The notes beneath the pieces were generated by a model. That model had not been told where the DNA came from. It worked only from the letters and a program-made list of their open reading frames with translations, and searched no databases. 64,000 nucleotides of DNA from an uncultured Bacilli bacterium (lineage in GTDB: Bacteria > Bacillota_I > Bacilli_A > RF39 > UBA660). Position numbers and translations under genes: made by a program. Every line of letters begins with the position of its first letter. Within the stretch, counting starts at the first letter, position 1. Below are positions 33,925 through 43,314 of the stretch, in pieces. The stretch spans positions 1 to 64,000 of the forward strand of contig CAKPLP010000003.1 of the NCBI GenBank assembly GCA_934167695.1. Direction: 5' to 3'.

Positions 33925-36081
33925 ATGAATGAAACAATTATAAAAGAAATTGCAACTAACTTGAATATAAGTGATAAACAGGTAGAGGTTGTCTTAAATT
34001 TACTTAGTGATGGAAATACTATACCTTTTATTGCGAGATATAGAAAAGAGGTTACTGGTGCTCTTGATGAGGAAACTATTAGAAGTATTAATGAAGTTTA
34101 TGAATATCAAGTTAATTTATTGAAAAGAAAAGAAGATGTTATTAGATTAATTGATGAGAAGGGTATGCTTACTGATGAAATTAAAAATAATATTATGAAG
34201 TGTACTAAACTTGTTGAGGTTGAGGATATTTATAGACCATATAAGGAAAAGAAGAAAACTAAAGCAACTGAAGCGGTTGCTATGGGACTTGAACCTCTTG
34301 CTAAGATGATGATGACTTTTCCTACAACTGGAGATATAGATAAATTATGTAGTAAATTTATAAATGAAAAGGTAGAAAGTACTGAAAGTGCTGTTACTGG
34401 GGCATGTTATATTATTGCTGAGTGGATTAGTGATAATGCTTTTTACAGAAAGTGGATAAGAGGTTATTTTTATAAGAATGGTATAATTACATCTAAATTG
34501 AAAAAGGGTGCAGGGGATGAGAATAAAGTATATGAAATGTATTATGATTATAGTGAACCTGTGAAATGGATTAAACCTCATAGAATTCTTGCTGTTAACA
34601 GAGGTGAAAAGGAAAAGATTCTTACTGTTAGTATTGATGTTAATAAGGATGAAATAATTGCTTATTTAGAAAAAAAAGTGATTAAGAATGATAAGAGTTT
34701 TGTAAGTAGTTATGTAGAAAATGCTATACTTGATTCTTATAAGAGATTAATTGGTCCTAGTATTGAACGTGAGATTAGAAGTGATTTAACTGAAAAGGGT
34801 GATGAGGCTGCTATTAGTAATTTTGGTAAAAATTTGGAGGCTTTACTTTTAACTCCACCTTTAAAGGAGAAAGTTGTTCTTGCATTTGATCCCGGATATG
34901 TTAATGGTTGTAAATTAGCTGTTGTTGATAAGAATGGAAAATATTTAGATAGTACAGTTATTAAACCTTTTTTAAAGGGTGATAGTGAAGAGAGAATTAG
35001 ACTTTCTATGGAAGTTGTAGTTCAGTTAATTAAGAAGTATAATGTTGATATTATTTCTATTGGAAATGGTACGGCATCACGTGAATCTGAAAAATTTTGT
35101 GCTGATATGATTAGTAAATATAATCTTAATTGTAAATATGTTATTGTAAGTGAGGCTGGTGCATCAATTTATAGTGCTTCTCCTCAAGCGATTGAAGAAT
35201 TTCCTGATCTTGCTGTTGAAAAAAGAAGTGCTGTAAGTATTGGTAGGAGACTACAAGATCCACTTGCTGAACTTGTTAAAATTCCACCTGAAGGAATTGG
35301 TGTTGGTTTATATCAACATGATGTATCACAGAAAAATTTATCAAATTCCTTGGATTTTGTTGTTGAAAAATGTGTAAATAGTGTTGGTGTTAATGTCAAT
35401 ACTGCTAGTGCATCGCTTTTGAGCTATGTGTCTGGTGTTACAAAAGCGGCAATTAAAAAAATTATTGATTATCGTGAAAAAGTTGGTAAGATTATGTCTC
35501 GTGATGAGATAAAGAAAGAAAAACTACTTACCCCTAAAGCTTATGAACAAGCAATAGGTTTTCTTCGTATCAATGGTGGTGATAATGTTCTTGATTCAAC
35601 TGCAATTCATCCAGAAAGTTATGATGTTGCTTTAGGTATTTTAAAAGATCTCGGTTATACTATTAAAGATATTGGAACTAGTGATTTAGTTAATGCTCTT
35701 AATGAGATTGATGTTGAAAGTGTTGCTAGCAAATATAATACTGATAAGTACACTTTGGAGGATGTAATTTCATCTTTAAAGAAACCAAATCTTGATCCAA
35801 GAGATTCTTATCCACAACCAATTTTAAAAAGTAATGTTTTAGATATAAAAGATTTACATATAGGGGATAAGTTACAGGGAACCGTTAGAAATGTAGTTGA
35901 TTTTGGACTTTTTATTGATATAGGCTTACATGAAGATGGTCTTGCTCATATTAGTAAATTAAGTAATAGTTACATTAAACATCCAAGTGATTTATTTAGT
36001 GTAGGAGATATTGTTGATTGTTATGTTGACGATATTTCACTTGAAAAGAATAAAGTTAGTTTATCTCTTTTACAAAGATAA
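33925..36081 (+). CDS. tex: Tex family S1 RNA-binding transcription accessory protein
   Basis: This is a 718-residue Tex protein: N-terminal helical region, YqgF/RuvC-like domain (VLAFDPGYVNGCKLAVVD, about 313), helix-hairpin-helix region (VNVNTASASLLSYVSGV), and C-terminal S1 domain (DKLQGTVRNVVDFGLFIDIG, about 645-715). Tex binds nucleic acids and is widespread; its exact role is unclear. AAGGAGG precedes the ATG. It lies alone between two terminators. Confidence 0.95.
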   Translation: MNETIIKEIATNLNISDKQVEVVLNLLSDGNTIPFIARYRKEVTGALDEETIRSINEVYEYQVNLLKRKEDVIRLIDEKGMLTDEIKNNIMKCTKLVEVEDIYRPYKEKKKTKATEAVAMGLEPLAKMMMTFPTTGDIDKLCSKFINEKVESTESAVTGACYIIAEWISDNAFYRKWIRGYFYKNGIITSKLKKGAGDENKVYEMYYDYSEPVKWIKPHRILAVNRGEKEKILTVSIDVNKDEIIAYLEKKVIKNDKSFVSSYVENAILDSYKRLIGPSIEREIRSDLTEKGDEAAISNFGKNLEALLLTPPLKEKVVLAFDPGYVNGCKLAVVDKNGKYLDSTVIKPFLKGDSEERIRLSMEVVVQLIKKYNVDIISIGNGTASRESEKFCADMISKYNLNCKYVIVSEAGASIYSASPQAIEEFPDLAVEKRSAVSIGRRLQDPLAELVKIPPEGIGVGLYQHDVSQKNLSNSLDFVVEKCVNSVGVNVNTASASLLSYVSGVTKAAIKKIIDYREKVGKIMSRDEIKKEKLLTPKAYEQAIGFLRINGGDNVLDSTAIHPESYDVALGILKDLGYTIKDIGTSDLVNALNEIDVESVASKYNTDKYTLEDVISSLKKPNLDPRDSYPQPILKSNVLDIKDLHIGDKLQGTVRNVVDFGLFIDIGLHEDGLAHISKLSNSYIKHPSDLFSVGDIVDCYVDDISLEKNKVSLSLLQR

Positions 36082-36108
36082 TTCGGTTAATAGCTGAATT
36101 ATTTTTTT
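36080..36108 (+). terminator. terminator of tex
   Basis: AATTCGG pairs with CTGAATT (one G-U), followed after A by a T run. It abuts the 3' end of the converging regulator gene. Confidence 0.75.
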
Positions 36109-36733
36109 AATATAGTAAAGTTATTTTTCTTTGAGTTATTTTTATAAAACCTTCATCTTTTAAATATTTTAATTCTCTTGACATGGCACATCTATCTACT
36201 GAAAGATAATCTGCTAATTCTGTGAATGTTATGGGAATATAAATTATTTTTGAATTACTCTTTTTTGATAGTATTTTGAAGTATTCTAGTAATTTATCTC
36301 TTATAGTTCTTTTAGTTAAGATATTTATTTTATTATTTTTCTCTGTTATTTTATTTGTCATTACTTTTAGTAAGTTTTGTATGAACTGATTGTAGTAGTA
36401 TGAATTGTTTTTATAGTTAATTATTCTGTCATAATCTATTAAAATTATTTTTGTATCTTCTTTGGTTATGATGTCGTATTCTTGATTTAGTACGGGAAGA
36501 ATTATTGATCCAAATATGTCATATTTATTTAAATTATCAACAATTAAACGATTTCCGTTGTAGTCATTTCTTATTATTTTAATTGAACCATATTCTATTA
36601 TTACTAGGGTGTTTTTATCGTTAATGCTTGAATATATATTAGTATTTTTTTTAAATGTTAGGGTTGTTGCTTCTAAATATTTTAGTATTTTTTCTTTATT
36701 TTTGTTGTTAATGTTGTTGAATAAATTGTCCAT
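36107..36733 (-). CDS. Crp/Fnr-family transcriptional regulator
   Basis: This encodes 208 residues. An N-terminal cyclic-nucleotide-binding-like beta barrel (VIIEYGSIKIIRND, about 50) is followed by a long dimer helix and a C-terminal winged helix (FTELADYLSVDRCAMSRELKYLKDEG) typical of Crp/Fnr regulators. There is no Cys cluster at the N-terminus, so an Fnr-type Fe-S sensor is unlikely. The start at 36733 follows AGAAGGTG; longer frames lack one. It is transcribed divergently from nrdD, and a perfect palindrome lies between them. Confidence 0.88.
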   Translation of the reverse strand: MDNLFNNINNKNKEKILKYLEATTLTFKKNTNIYSSINDKNTLVIIEYGSIKIIRNDYNGNRLIVDNLNKYDIFGSIILPVLNQEYDIITKEDTKIILIDYDRIINYKNNSYYYNQFIQNLLKVMTNKITEKNNKINILTKRTIRDKLLEYFKILSKKSNSKIIYIPITFTELADYLSVDRCAMSRELKYLKDEGFIKITQRKITLLY

Positions 36734-36773
36734 ATTTACACCTTCTAAAAAAATTGTATCATTTTTTGTAAAG

Positions 36774-36789
36774 TGTTGCAAATGCAACA
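36774..36789. promoter_or_regulatory. palindromic operator candidate (TGTTGCA-AA-TGCAACA)
   Basis: This is a perfect 7+2+7 palindrome, 40 bases upstream of the Crp/Fnr-type gene start. Its centre (36781.5) is exactly 41.5 bases upstream of 36823, the transcription start expected from the nrdD -10. The size and symmetry fit a Crp/Fnr-family site. Confidence 0.75.
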
Positions 36790-36810
36790 TTTAAATTTTA
36801 TAAAAAGTGG

Positions 36811-36816
36811 TATACT
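36811..36816 (+). promoter_or_regulatory. -10 element of nrdD
   Basis: TATACT with a predicted start about 7 bases later (36823). No good -35 is present; the palindrome occupies the place expected for an activator contacting RNA polymerase. Confidence 0.6.
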
Positions 36817-36849
36817 TGATTTATGCAAAGTAGGAAAGGTAGTGAAGTT

Positions 36850-39009
36850 GTGAAAGTTATTAAAAGAGATGGACATATGGTTGATTATAGTCCAGAAAAA
36901 ATAGAGGAAGCTATAGAAAAAGCTAACTTAGAGGTAGAAGATGAAGATCAAGCTTCTAGTGTGCAAATAAAAAATATTATTAAATATATTGAACGATTAG
37001 GTAAAAGAAGAATTTTAGTTGAAGATATTCAGGATATTATTGAAATGAAATTAATGTCTATAGGAAAGTATAATCTTGCTAAGAAGTATATTACTTATCG
37101 TTATACTAGAGAATTGGTAAGGAAAAGTAATACTACTGATTTAGCTATTAAGGAATTAATAGATGGTGAGAGCGAGTATTGGAATACAGAAAATTCTAAT
37201 AAAAATGCTAAGGTTGTTACTACACAAAGAGATTATTTAGCTGGTATTACTAGTACTGATATTACAAGACGTTTTTTACTTCCTGAGGATATTGTACAAG
37301 CTCATGATGATGGAATAATTCATTTTCATGATGCAGATTATTTTGCTCAGAATGCTTTACATAATTGTGACTTAATAAATCTTGAAGATATGCTTCAGAA
37401 TGGTACTAATATTAATGGAGTTATGATTGAACGTCCTCATCGTTTTTGGACTGCTGTTACTATTGCTACACAGTTAATTACATCTGTAAATTCTAGTCAA
37501 TATGGTGGTTGTACTATTACACTTACTCATTTAGCTCCTTTTGTTAGAGATAGCTATAATAAGTATTTAAAGAAATATAAAGATAGAAAGTTTAAAAAAG
37601 CTGATTGTGAAAAGTATGCTAAGGAGGATTTAGCAAAGGAAATAAAAGATGGTGTTCAAACTTTCCAATATCAAATTAATTCAATGACAACAACAAATGG
37701 ACAGGCTCCATTCTTGAGTGTATGCATGTATCTTGGAGAAACTGAAGAGTATAAAGAAGAACTTGCAATGATTATTGAAGAGGTTTTGAAGCAGAGAATA
37801 GAAGGAATGAAGAATGAGAAAGGTGTTTATATTACCCCAGCTTTTCCTAAGCTTCTATATGTTCTTGAAGAAGATAATATTCATGAGGATAGTAAATATT
37901 ATTATTTAACTAAACTTGCTGCTGAATGCACTGCAAAACGTATGGTTCCTGATTATATCTCAGAAAAGGTAATGAAAGAGTTAAAGGTTGATAAGAATGG
38001 AAATAGTCAATGTTATCCTTGTATGGGTTGTAGATCTTTCTTAACTCCTTATGTTGATGAAAATGGTAAACCTAAATATTATGGTAGATTTAATCAAGGT
38101 GTTGTTACACTTAACTTGGTTGATGCTGCTTTATCTTCTGATAAGGATATGGATCAATTCTGGAGTATTCTTGATGATAGATTAGAATTATGTCATAGAG
38201 CTTTACAAATTAGACATAAAAGACTTAGTAAGGTTACTTCAGATGTTGCTCCTATATTATGGCAACATGGTGCCTTAGCAAGATTGAAAAAGGGTGAGAG
38301 TATACATGAACTTTTACATCATGGTTATTCTACAATCTCTCTTGGTTATGCTGGTCTTTATGAATGTGTTAAATATATGACTGGATATTCTCATACTGAT
38401 AATGGAGTAGGAAAAGAGTTTGGTCTTAAAGTTATGCAAAGATTAAATGATAAGTGTAAGGAGTGGAAAGAGGCTGAAGATATTGATTATAGTGTTTATG
38501 GTAGTCCTATTGAAGCTACAACTTATAAATTTGCAAAATGTTTGAAGGAACGCTTTGGAGTTATTAAGGGAATTACGGATAGAAACTATATTACTAATTC
38601 TTATCATGTTCCTGTATTTGAAGAGATTGATGCTTTTAGTAAGTTAAAACTTGAGAGTGAATTTCAAAGATTAAGTCCCGGTGGTGCGATTAGTTATATA
38701 GAAACTCCTAATTTAAGTAATAATCTAGATGTTGTTATGGAAGTAATTAAATTTATTTATGATAATATTATGTATGCAGAGCTTAATACTAAGTCTGATT
38801 ATTGCCAAGAATGTGGATACTCTGGTGAAATACTTATCGATGATAATTTAGAGTGGTATTGTCCAAATTGTGGTAATAGAGATCATGATAAATTAAATGT
38901 TGCTAGACGTACTTGTGGTTATATTGGTTCAAATTTCTGGAATAAAGGCAGAACTCAAGAAATAAAAGAACGTGTAATTCATATTGATAATAAGGATGAT
39001 GAGGAGTAG
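36850..39009 (+). CDS. nrdD: anaerobic ribonucleoside-triphosphate reductase
   Basis: This is a class III glycyl-radical ribonucleotide reductase of 719 residues that makes dNTPs without oxygen. The N-terminal ATP-cone begins MKVIKRDGHMVDYSPEKI. The glycyl radical loop near the C-terminus reads RRTCGYIGS (Gly690). A zinc site CQECGY...CPNCG precedes it. I choose the GTG start at 36850, because AGGAAAGG lies upstream and the sequence then starts like other NrdD proteins; an ATG at 36823 coincides with the predicted transcription start. It is in operon with nrdG (1-base overlap). Confidence 0.96.
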   Translation: MKVIKRDGHMVDYSPEKIEEAIEKANLEVEDEDQASSVQIKNIIKYIERLGKRRILVEDIQDIIEMKLMSIGKYNLAKKYITYRYTRELVRKSNTTDLAIKELIDGESEYWNTENSNKNAKVVTTQRDYLAGITSTDITRRFLLPEDIVQAHDDGIIHFHDADYFAQNALHNCDLINLEDMLQNGTNINGVMIERPHRFWTAVTIATQLITSVNSSQYGGCTITLTHLAPFVRDSYNKYLKKYKDRKFKKADCEKYAKEDLAKEIKDGVQTFQYQINSMTTTNGQAPFLSVCMYLGETEEYKEELAMIIEEVLKQRIEGMKNEKGVYITPAFPKLLYVLEEDNIHEDSKYYYLTKLAAECTAKRMVPDYISEKVMKELKVDKNGNSQCYPCMGCRSFLTPYVDENGKPKYYGRFNQGVVTLNLVDAALSSDKDMDQFWSILDDRLELCHRALQIRHKRLSKVTSDVAPILWQHGALARLKKGESIHELLHHGYSTISLGYAGLYECVKYMTGYSHTDNGVGKEFGLKVMQRLNDKCKEWKEAEDIDYSVYGSPIEATTYKFAKCLKERFGVIKGITDRNYITNSYHVPVFEEIDAFSKLKLESEFQRLSPGGAISYIETPNLSNNLDVVMEVIKFIYDNIMYAELNTKSDYCQECGYSGEILIDDNLEWYCPNCGNRDHDKLNVARRTCGYIGSNFWNKGRTQEIKERVIHIDNKDDEE

Positions 39010-39518
39010 TGCATTATAATAAAATAAGAAAGATGGATATCTCTAATGGACCGGGGGTTAGAGTATCTATCTTTATGCAAGGATGTACATTTAATTGTAA
39101 AAATTGTTTTAATCCTGAAACTCATGATTTTAATGCTGGTAAAGAGTTTAATGAATCAACTATCGAGAGAATTTTGGAGTTGTGTAGTAAGGATTATATT
39201 GTAGGATTATCAATTTTAGGAGGAGATCCTCTTCATCCTAAGAATATTGATGGTACTTTGGAACTTGTTAAAAAGTTTAAAAAGAAATATCCTAAAAAAA
39301 GTATTTGGGTTTGGACTGGTTTTTTATATGAAGATATTGTTAATAAGGATATTTTAAAATATATTGATGTTTTAGTAGATGGAGTATATATTGATAAGCT
39401 TTATAATCCAACTTTAAAATGGAAGGGTAGTTCTAATCAAAGAGTTATTGATGTTGTTAAATCATTAAAAAATGATAAAGTAGTTGAAGTTGTAGAAGGA
39501 GATTTAGTGTATGCGTAA
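39009..39518 (+). CDS. nrdG: anaerobic ribonucleotide reductase activating protein
   Basis: This is a 169-residue radical SAM activase that installs the glycyl radical on NrdD. The CxxxCxxC ligands are Cys26, Cys30 and Cys33 (QGCTFNCKNC), after the NrdG-typical IRKMDISNGPGVRVS. The start is GTG overlapping the nrdD stop (TAGTG), with GAGGAG just upstream. It overlaps dut by 8 bases. Confidence 0.96.
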   Translation: MHYNKIRKMDISNGPGVRVSIFMQGCTFNCKNCFNPETHDFNAGKEFNESTIERILELCSKDYIVGLSILGGDPLHPKNIDGTLELVKKFKKKYPKKSIWVWTGFLYEDIVNKDILKYIDVLVDGVYIDKLYNPTLKWKGSSNQRVIDVVKSLKNDKVVEVVEGDLVYA

Positions 39519-39972
39519 TAGAGGTTTTGAAGTAATAGAAGAATATAAGGATAAAAATATTAATTTACCTGTTAGAAAAACAAAATTTTCTTCTGGATAT
39601 GATGTTGAAGCAGCAGAGGATGTTGTTATTCCACCTTTTAAACCGGGGATAAAACCAACTCTTATTCCAACAGGTTTAAAAGCATATTGTGCTGAGGATG
39701 AGTTTTATATGTTAGTAAATAGAAGTAGTGGTCCAAAAAAAGGACTGGTAATGCCTAACAGTATAGGAATTATTGATTGTGACTATTATAATAATGATTC
39801 TAATGAAGGACACTTCTATTTTCAATATTTTAATATAAAAGACGAAGAGATTGTGATTCATAAGGGTGATGTAATTGGTCAGGTTATTTTTCAAAAGTAT
39901 TTAACTGTTGATTGTGATAACGCTGATGGTGTTAGAACTGGTGGATTTGGTTCTACTGATAAAACTATATAG
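39511..39972 (+). CDS. dut: dUTP diphosphatase
   Basis: This is a 153-residue trimeric-type dUTPase that hydrolyses dUTP to dUMP and PPi. The five motifs are recognisable: SGYDVEAAEDV (1), NRSSGPKKGLVMPN (2), GIIDCDYYNN (3), GDVIGQVIFQKY (4) and RTGGFGST (5). The ATG at 39511 lies within the end of nrdG, with AAGGAG 12 bases upstream. Its place in the nrdDG operon couples dNTP synthesis with dUTP removal and dUMP supply. Confidence 0.93.
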   Translation: MRNRGFEVIEEYKDKNINLPVRKTKFSSGYDVEAAEDVVIPPFKPGIKPTLIPTGLKAYCAEDEFYMLVNRSSGPKKGLVMPNSIGIIDCDYYNNDSNEGHFYFQYFNIKDEEIVIHKGDVIGQVIFQKYLTVDCDNADGVRTGGFGSTDKTI

Positions 39973-39974
39973 AG

Positions 39975-40012
39975 AAAAAATAGCTCTAATTAGGAAACTA
40001 ATTAGAGTTTTA
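39975..40012. terminator. bidirectional terminator
   Basis: CTCTAATTAG and CTAATTAGAG form a perfect 10-bp stem with a GAAA tetraloop, flanked by an A run and TTTT. Confidence 0.88.
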
Positions 40013-40231
40013 AATTAATATTTTATTTGTAATTGGAATAATACTTATTAATTCTCCCGGTGTACATTCTAGATACTCACAGAATTCTTCAATATATTTA
40101 AATGAAATAGAACTTGTTTCTCCTCGAATTATTCTGTTAAGATTTCTTGATGTTAAATTCATCTGTTGGCATAACCAATACTTTGTTTTACCTTTTCTTT
40201 TTAAAAGTTCTTCTATATTAATTTTTACCAT
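40010..40231 (-). CDS. Xre/Cro-type HTH regulator
   Basis: This encodes 73 residues, a single helix-turn-helix domain of the Cro/C1 type (KTKYWLCQQMNLTSRNLNRI, then FKYIEEFCEYLECTPGELI), as in small YozG-like regulators. The start at 40231 follows AAGGAG with long spacing (11). It is monocistronic, divergent from the membrane-protein pair at 40368. Targets are unknown. Confidence 0.88.
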   Translation of the reverse strand: MVKINIEELLKRKGKTKYWLCQQMNLTSRNLNRIIRGETSSISFKYIEEFCEYLECTPGELISIIPITNKILI

Positions 40232-40367
40232 ACATATTCATACTCCTTCTTTTAGGAATATTGTAAATAAAATGAAAAGTATAAATAAGATACTTAGAAT
40301 ACCTACAGCTTATTAGTTGTTGTATTATTATTTTGTTTTGTGATAAAATTGATATAGTGATTAAAGT

Positions 40368-40973
40368 ATGGTAAAAAGAAAGTTAAAGTTAAGAAAAAAT
40401 GTTTTATCTAAAATTATTATTTTTTTAATACTTGTTAGTATTATGATTTTATTGTTTTTTGCTTCTTATTATATTTATACAAATAGTAGAAAAGATATTG
40501 TTTATAAAAAGAATGTTTATCAATATAGTTATCTTGTAATTGATGAGATGTCTGATAGCTTTGCAATAGTTGATAATAAGGAATTACATTTTGTAAAATC
40601 TAAAAATAACATTTATATTGTGGCAATAGATGGTAGAGATAAAGAAAAATATACAGGTATAATAGATTATACTTATGGTAAAACTAAAGATGTAAAACAA
40701 ACTAAAATATATGGTTATCCCATAAAAGTAAATACAAAAATTCAAAATTTGGCTGTTAAGTATATTAATGATTTTTTGTCTTATGAAGATAAAATTGATA
40801 TTGATATTAATAATTATTCTAAATATTTTCCAGATACTTATTTAGATACTACTATTCATGAATTTTATAAGTTTAATTATATAGTTTTTTTCTTATTACT
40901 TTTGGTACTTTTTATATTAATTTTGTTTGTTTATCATTTCTTTTTAAAAAGGAGGATTAAAAAATTAGATTGA
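40368..40973 (+). CDS. two-pass membrane protein of unknown function
   Basis: This encodes 201 residues. A basic N-terminus precedes one hydrophobic helix (about 14-37), then a soluble extracytoplasmic region of about 125 residues and a second helix (about 170-192) ending in KKRRIKKLD. Both termini are therefore predicted inside. No clear ribosome binding site or motif is seen. Its TGA stop overlaps the TTG start of the next gene, so the two are coupled. Confidence 0.7.
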   Translation: MVKRKLKLRKNVLSKIIIFLILVSIMILLFFASYYIYTNSRKDIVYKKNVYQYSYLVIDEMSDSFAIVDNKELHFVKSKNNIYIVAIDGRDKEKYTGIIDYTYGKTKDVKQTKIYGYPIKVNTKIQNLAVKYINDFLSYEDKIDIDINNYSKYFPDTYLDTTIHEFYKFNYIVFFLLLLVLFILILFVYHFFLKRRIKKLD

Positions 40974-41737
40974 AAGATATTTTTAATTTTCGAAGTAGAA
41001 GTGCTTTTTATGTATATATATTTTTAAATATTTTTGTTTTTATAGTTTTATTTAATAGGATTTTAAGTTTTGATTTTAAAAATGTTCTTTTATGTTTTAC
41101 AAGTATTATTTTATTTATTACTCCTAATATAATTGAAAGTATGTTTAATATTAGATTTCCTTCATTTTATAAGATTTGCATACTTTTTTTTATTTTTTTG
41201 TCTGGAGTATGTGGAAAGATTTTTAATTTTTATTTGACTTTTCCTTTCCTTGATACATTTTTACATACTGTAAATGGATTTCTTTGTGGAGCATTAGGAG
41301 TAGGAATATTGAATTATTTTTTTTCTAATAATATTCGTATTTCTCACTATTTAATTATTATTTTTATTATTTTATTCGCAAATTTTATTGGTGTATTATG
41401 GGAAGTAGTTGAATTTAGTAGTGATATTTTATTAAAAACAGATGCTCAAAATGATTTTGTTATTAGAAGATTTTCTTCTGTAGAATTGAATAAAAAAAAG
41501 AATGGTCATGCTATTATTGTTGATAACATTGACCATACAGATATTTATTATATTAATAATGGTAAAATGGATAAAATTGTTGTAGATGGGTATTTAGATA
41601 TTGGAATAATTGATACTATGAGGGATTTAATTGTTAATTTATGTGGGGCAATTTTCTTTTCAATTTTATTTATTTTATATATGGGTAATAATAAAAAATA
41701 TAGATTTATGAATAATTTTATTATATTAAGAAATTAA
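40970..41737 (+). CDS. polytopic membrane protein, YjdF/DUF2238-like
   Basis: This encodes 255 residues with about six hydrophobic helices. The stretches FLDTFLHTVNGFLCGALG, GVLWEVVEFSSD and DTMRDLIVNLCGA match the pattern of the YjdF/DUF2238 membrane family, including the LH, WE..E and DT..D residues embedded in helices. A soluble insertion of about 60 residues lies between helices 5 and 6. The start is TTG at 40970, overlapping the upstream stop. Function is unknown in the family. Confidence 0.72.
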   Translation: MKDIFNFRSRSAFYVYIFLNIFVFIVLFNRILSFDFKNVLLCFTSIILFITPNIIESMFNIRFPSFYKICILFFIFLSGVCGKIFNFYLTFPFLDTFLHTVNGFLCGALGVGILNYFFSNNIRISHYLIIIFIILFANFIGVLWEVVEFSSDILLKTDAQNDFVIRRFSSVELNKKKNGHAIIVDNIDHTDIYYINNGKMDKIVVDGYLDIGIIDTMRDLIVNLCGAIFFSILFILYMGNNKKYRFMNNFIILRN

Positions 41738-41741
41738 TTAT

Positions 41742-42758
41742 TTATGAATTTATTTTTTTTATGTAATTTTTATTAGTATTTAATTTATTTAATATTTCTG
41801 TTTGACTTTCTTCTTTTGTTTTTATATCTAATAATATTTTTTCAAATTCTTCAAAGTCTTTATCAAAATTTTGATATTTATCTTTCTTTTCTTTGTTTAA
41901 AAAATAATCAATATACATGTCGTATAAATGTATATCATAGTCATAGTTATTTTCATCGTCATTATCAAAGTAATTGTTATTTTGATGATCATGTAATTTA
42001 ACAAATATTTTTGCTGATATATTATAGTTTATTTTTTCTAGGTAGTCTATTAAACCGTCTATGTCTTCATTAAAGTAGATATCTAAAAGTTTATCTTCGG
42101 GTATTATTTTTTCTAATAGATAGATATTATTTTTTTGATATGCTGCTTCATTATATAAAACTTTATTTGTAAATACTGTGTTTATTTCTTCTTCTAGTGC
42201 CATTCCATATTCAGAGTTTGCGAATTTAATAACAATTTTTTTATTATCTTCTGTTAAATATATTAAATTTCTTAACATGTGACTTATTTCGTGATGAATA
42301 ACATTATATAATGGTAAATCTTTACATAGGTTTAATTCATGTAGGTTGGCATCAAAGAAGGCCATTGTATATTTATTTTGACTTTTTTCAATTATTTCTT
42401 CTTTTGTTAAGTAATTAATTTTTATAAGTTCAATATTTTTTTGTAGAATACTTTTATCTAAGTCAGGATATTTATTACATATACTTTCAATATATTCATA
42501 AAAATAATCTTTTACTCCATATTCATTTGTTATAAATGGATTATTATTAACAGTTTTAATTAAATCATCATATGTTGGATTTTTAATTAAATATCCTAAT
42601 TCTTCAGCATCATTTCTATTTGAAATTTTATTGTTTTCTTCATTAATGAAGTTTATTATAGAACCTTCTTCTTTAGTTATTTGGCCAACTTTTGTTCCTA
42701 ATAATATACAGCTTGTTGCTAAAATTCCTATTTGAATTATGTTTAATCTTTTTTTCAT
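41742..42758 (-). CDS. membrane-anchored protein with HExxH metallopeptidase motif
   Basis: This encodes 338 residues. One N-terminal hydrophobic segment (about 6-24) is followed by a large exported domain. HEISH lies at residues 156-160 and an acidic cluster EEE at 189-191, about 30 residues downstream, the spacing seen in gluzincin zinc proteases. The rest is Asn/Lys/Asp-rich. The start at 42758 follows AAGGGGAA; the longer frame from 42863 has no ribosome binding site. It is divergent from rbfA. The substrate is unknown. Confidence 0.75.
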   Translation of the reverse strand: MKKRLNIIQIGILATSCILLGTKVGQITKEEGSIINFINEENNKISNRNDAEELGYLIKNPTYDDLIKTVNNNPFITNEYGVKDYFYEYIESICNKYPDLDKSILQKNIELIKINYLTKEEIIEKSQNKYTMAFFDANLHELNLCKDLPLYNVIHHEISHMLRNLIYLTEDNKKIVIKFANSEYGMALEEEINTVFTNKVLYNEAAYQKNNIYLLEKIIPEDKLLDIYFNEDIDGLIDYLEKINYNISAKIFVKLHDHQNNNYFDNDDENNYDYDIHLYDMYIDYFLNKEKKDKYQNFDKDFEEFEKILLDIKTKEESQTEILNKLNTNKNYIKKINS

Positions 42759-42808
42759 AGTTTTTCCCCTTTTGCAGTGAGTGTTATTATAACATATACT
42801 TATGTAAA

Positions 42809-42837
42809 TTGCAATAACCTCTATATAATGATATACT
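42809..42837 (+). promoter_or_regulatory. promoter candidate of rbfA
   Basis: TTGCAA (42809-42814), 17 bases, TATACT (42832-42837), 19 bases before the rbfA start. Confidence 0.45.
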
Positions 42838-42856
42838 TTTAAGTGGAGGGATATAC

Positions 42857-43198
42857 ATGGCAAATAATTTAAGAATAAAAAGACTTAATCATACTTATAT
42901 GGAAGAAATTAGTATGATATTAATGGAAGAAGTAAAGGATGAAGAGTTAAAAGATGTTATTATAACAGGGGTTGATGTTACTAATGACTTAAGTTATGCT
43001 AAGGTTTATTTTACTTTATATAATAAAGAAAAAAGAAAAGATGTTTATACTGCTTTAAATAATGCGGCATCTTTTATTAGAGGACAACTTTCTTCGAGAA
43101 TAGAGATTAGACATACTCCTGAACTTAGATTTATTTATGATGAAAGTGAAGAGTATGGAGAAAAGATAGATAAGATTATTGATAATTTAAATAATTAG
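42857..43198 (+). CDS. rbfA: 30S ribosome-binding factor A
   Basis: This is a 113-residue KH-fold protein for 16S rRNA 5'-end maturation and cold adaptation. Landmarks are RIKRLNHTYMEEISMIL, VDVTNDLSYAKVYFT, FIRGQLSSRIEIRHTPEL and a D/E-rich end. GGAGGG precedes the ATG. Unlike Bacillus, where rbfA follows infB, it stands alone here. Confidence 0.95.
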   Translation: MANNLRIKRLNHTYMEEISMILMEEVKDEELKDVIITGVDVTNDLSYAKVYFTLYNKEKRKDVYTALNNAASFIRGQLSSRIEIRHTPELRFIYDESEEYGEKIDKIIDNLNN

Positions 43199-43205
43199 TA
43201 TAATT

Positions 43206-43233
43206 AAAGGCTTTGTAAGTTATGGCCTTTTTA
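43206..43233 (+). terminator. terminator of rbfA
   Basis: AAAGGC pairs with GCCTTT, followed by T residues; the loop is long. Confidence 0.7.
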
Positions 43234-43314
43234 ATTTGTTATTAAAATTTTGTAAAATTTATAGCATTAATAGTATAAATGAATTATAATAAATAGTATC
43301 AGTAGGTGATTAAT

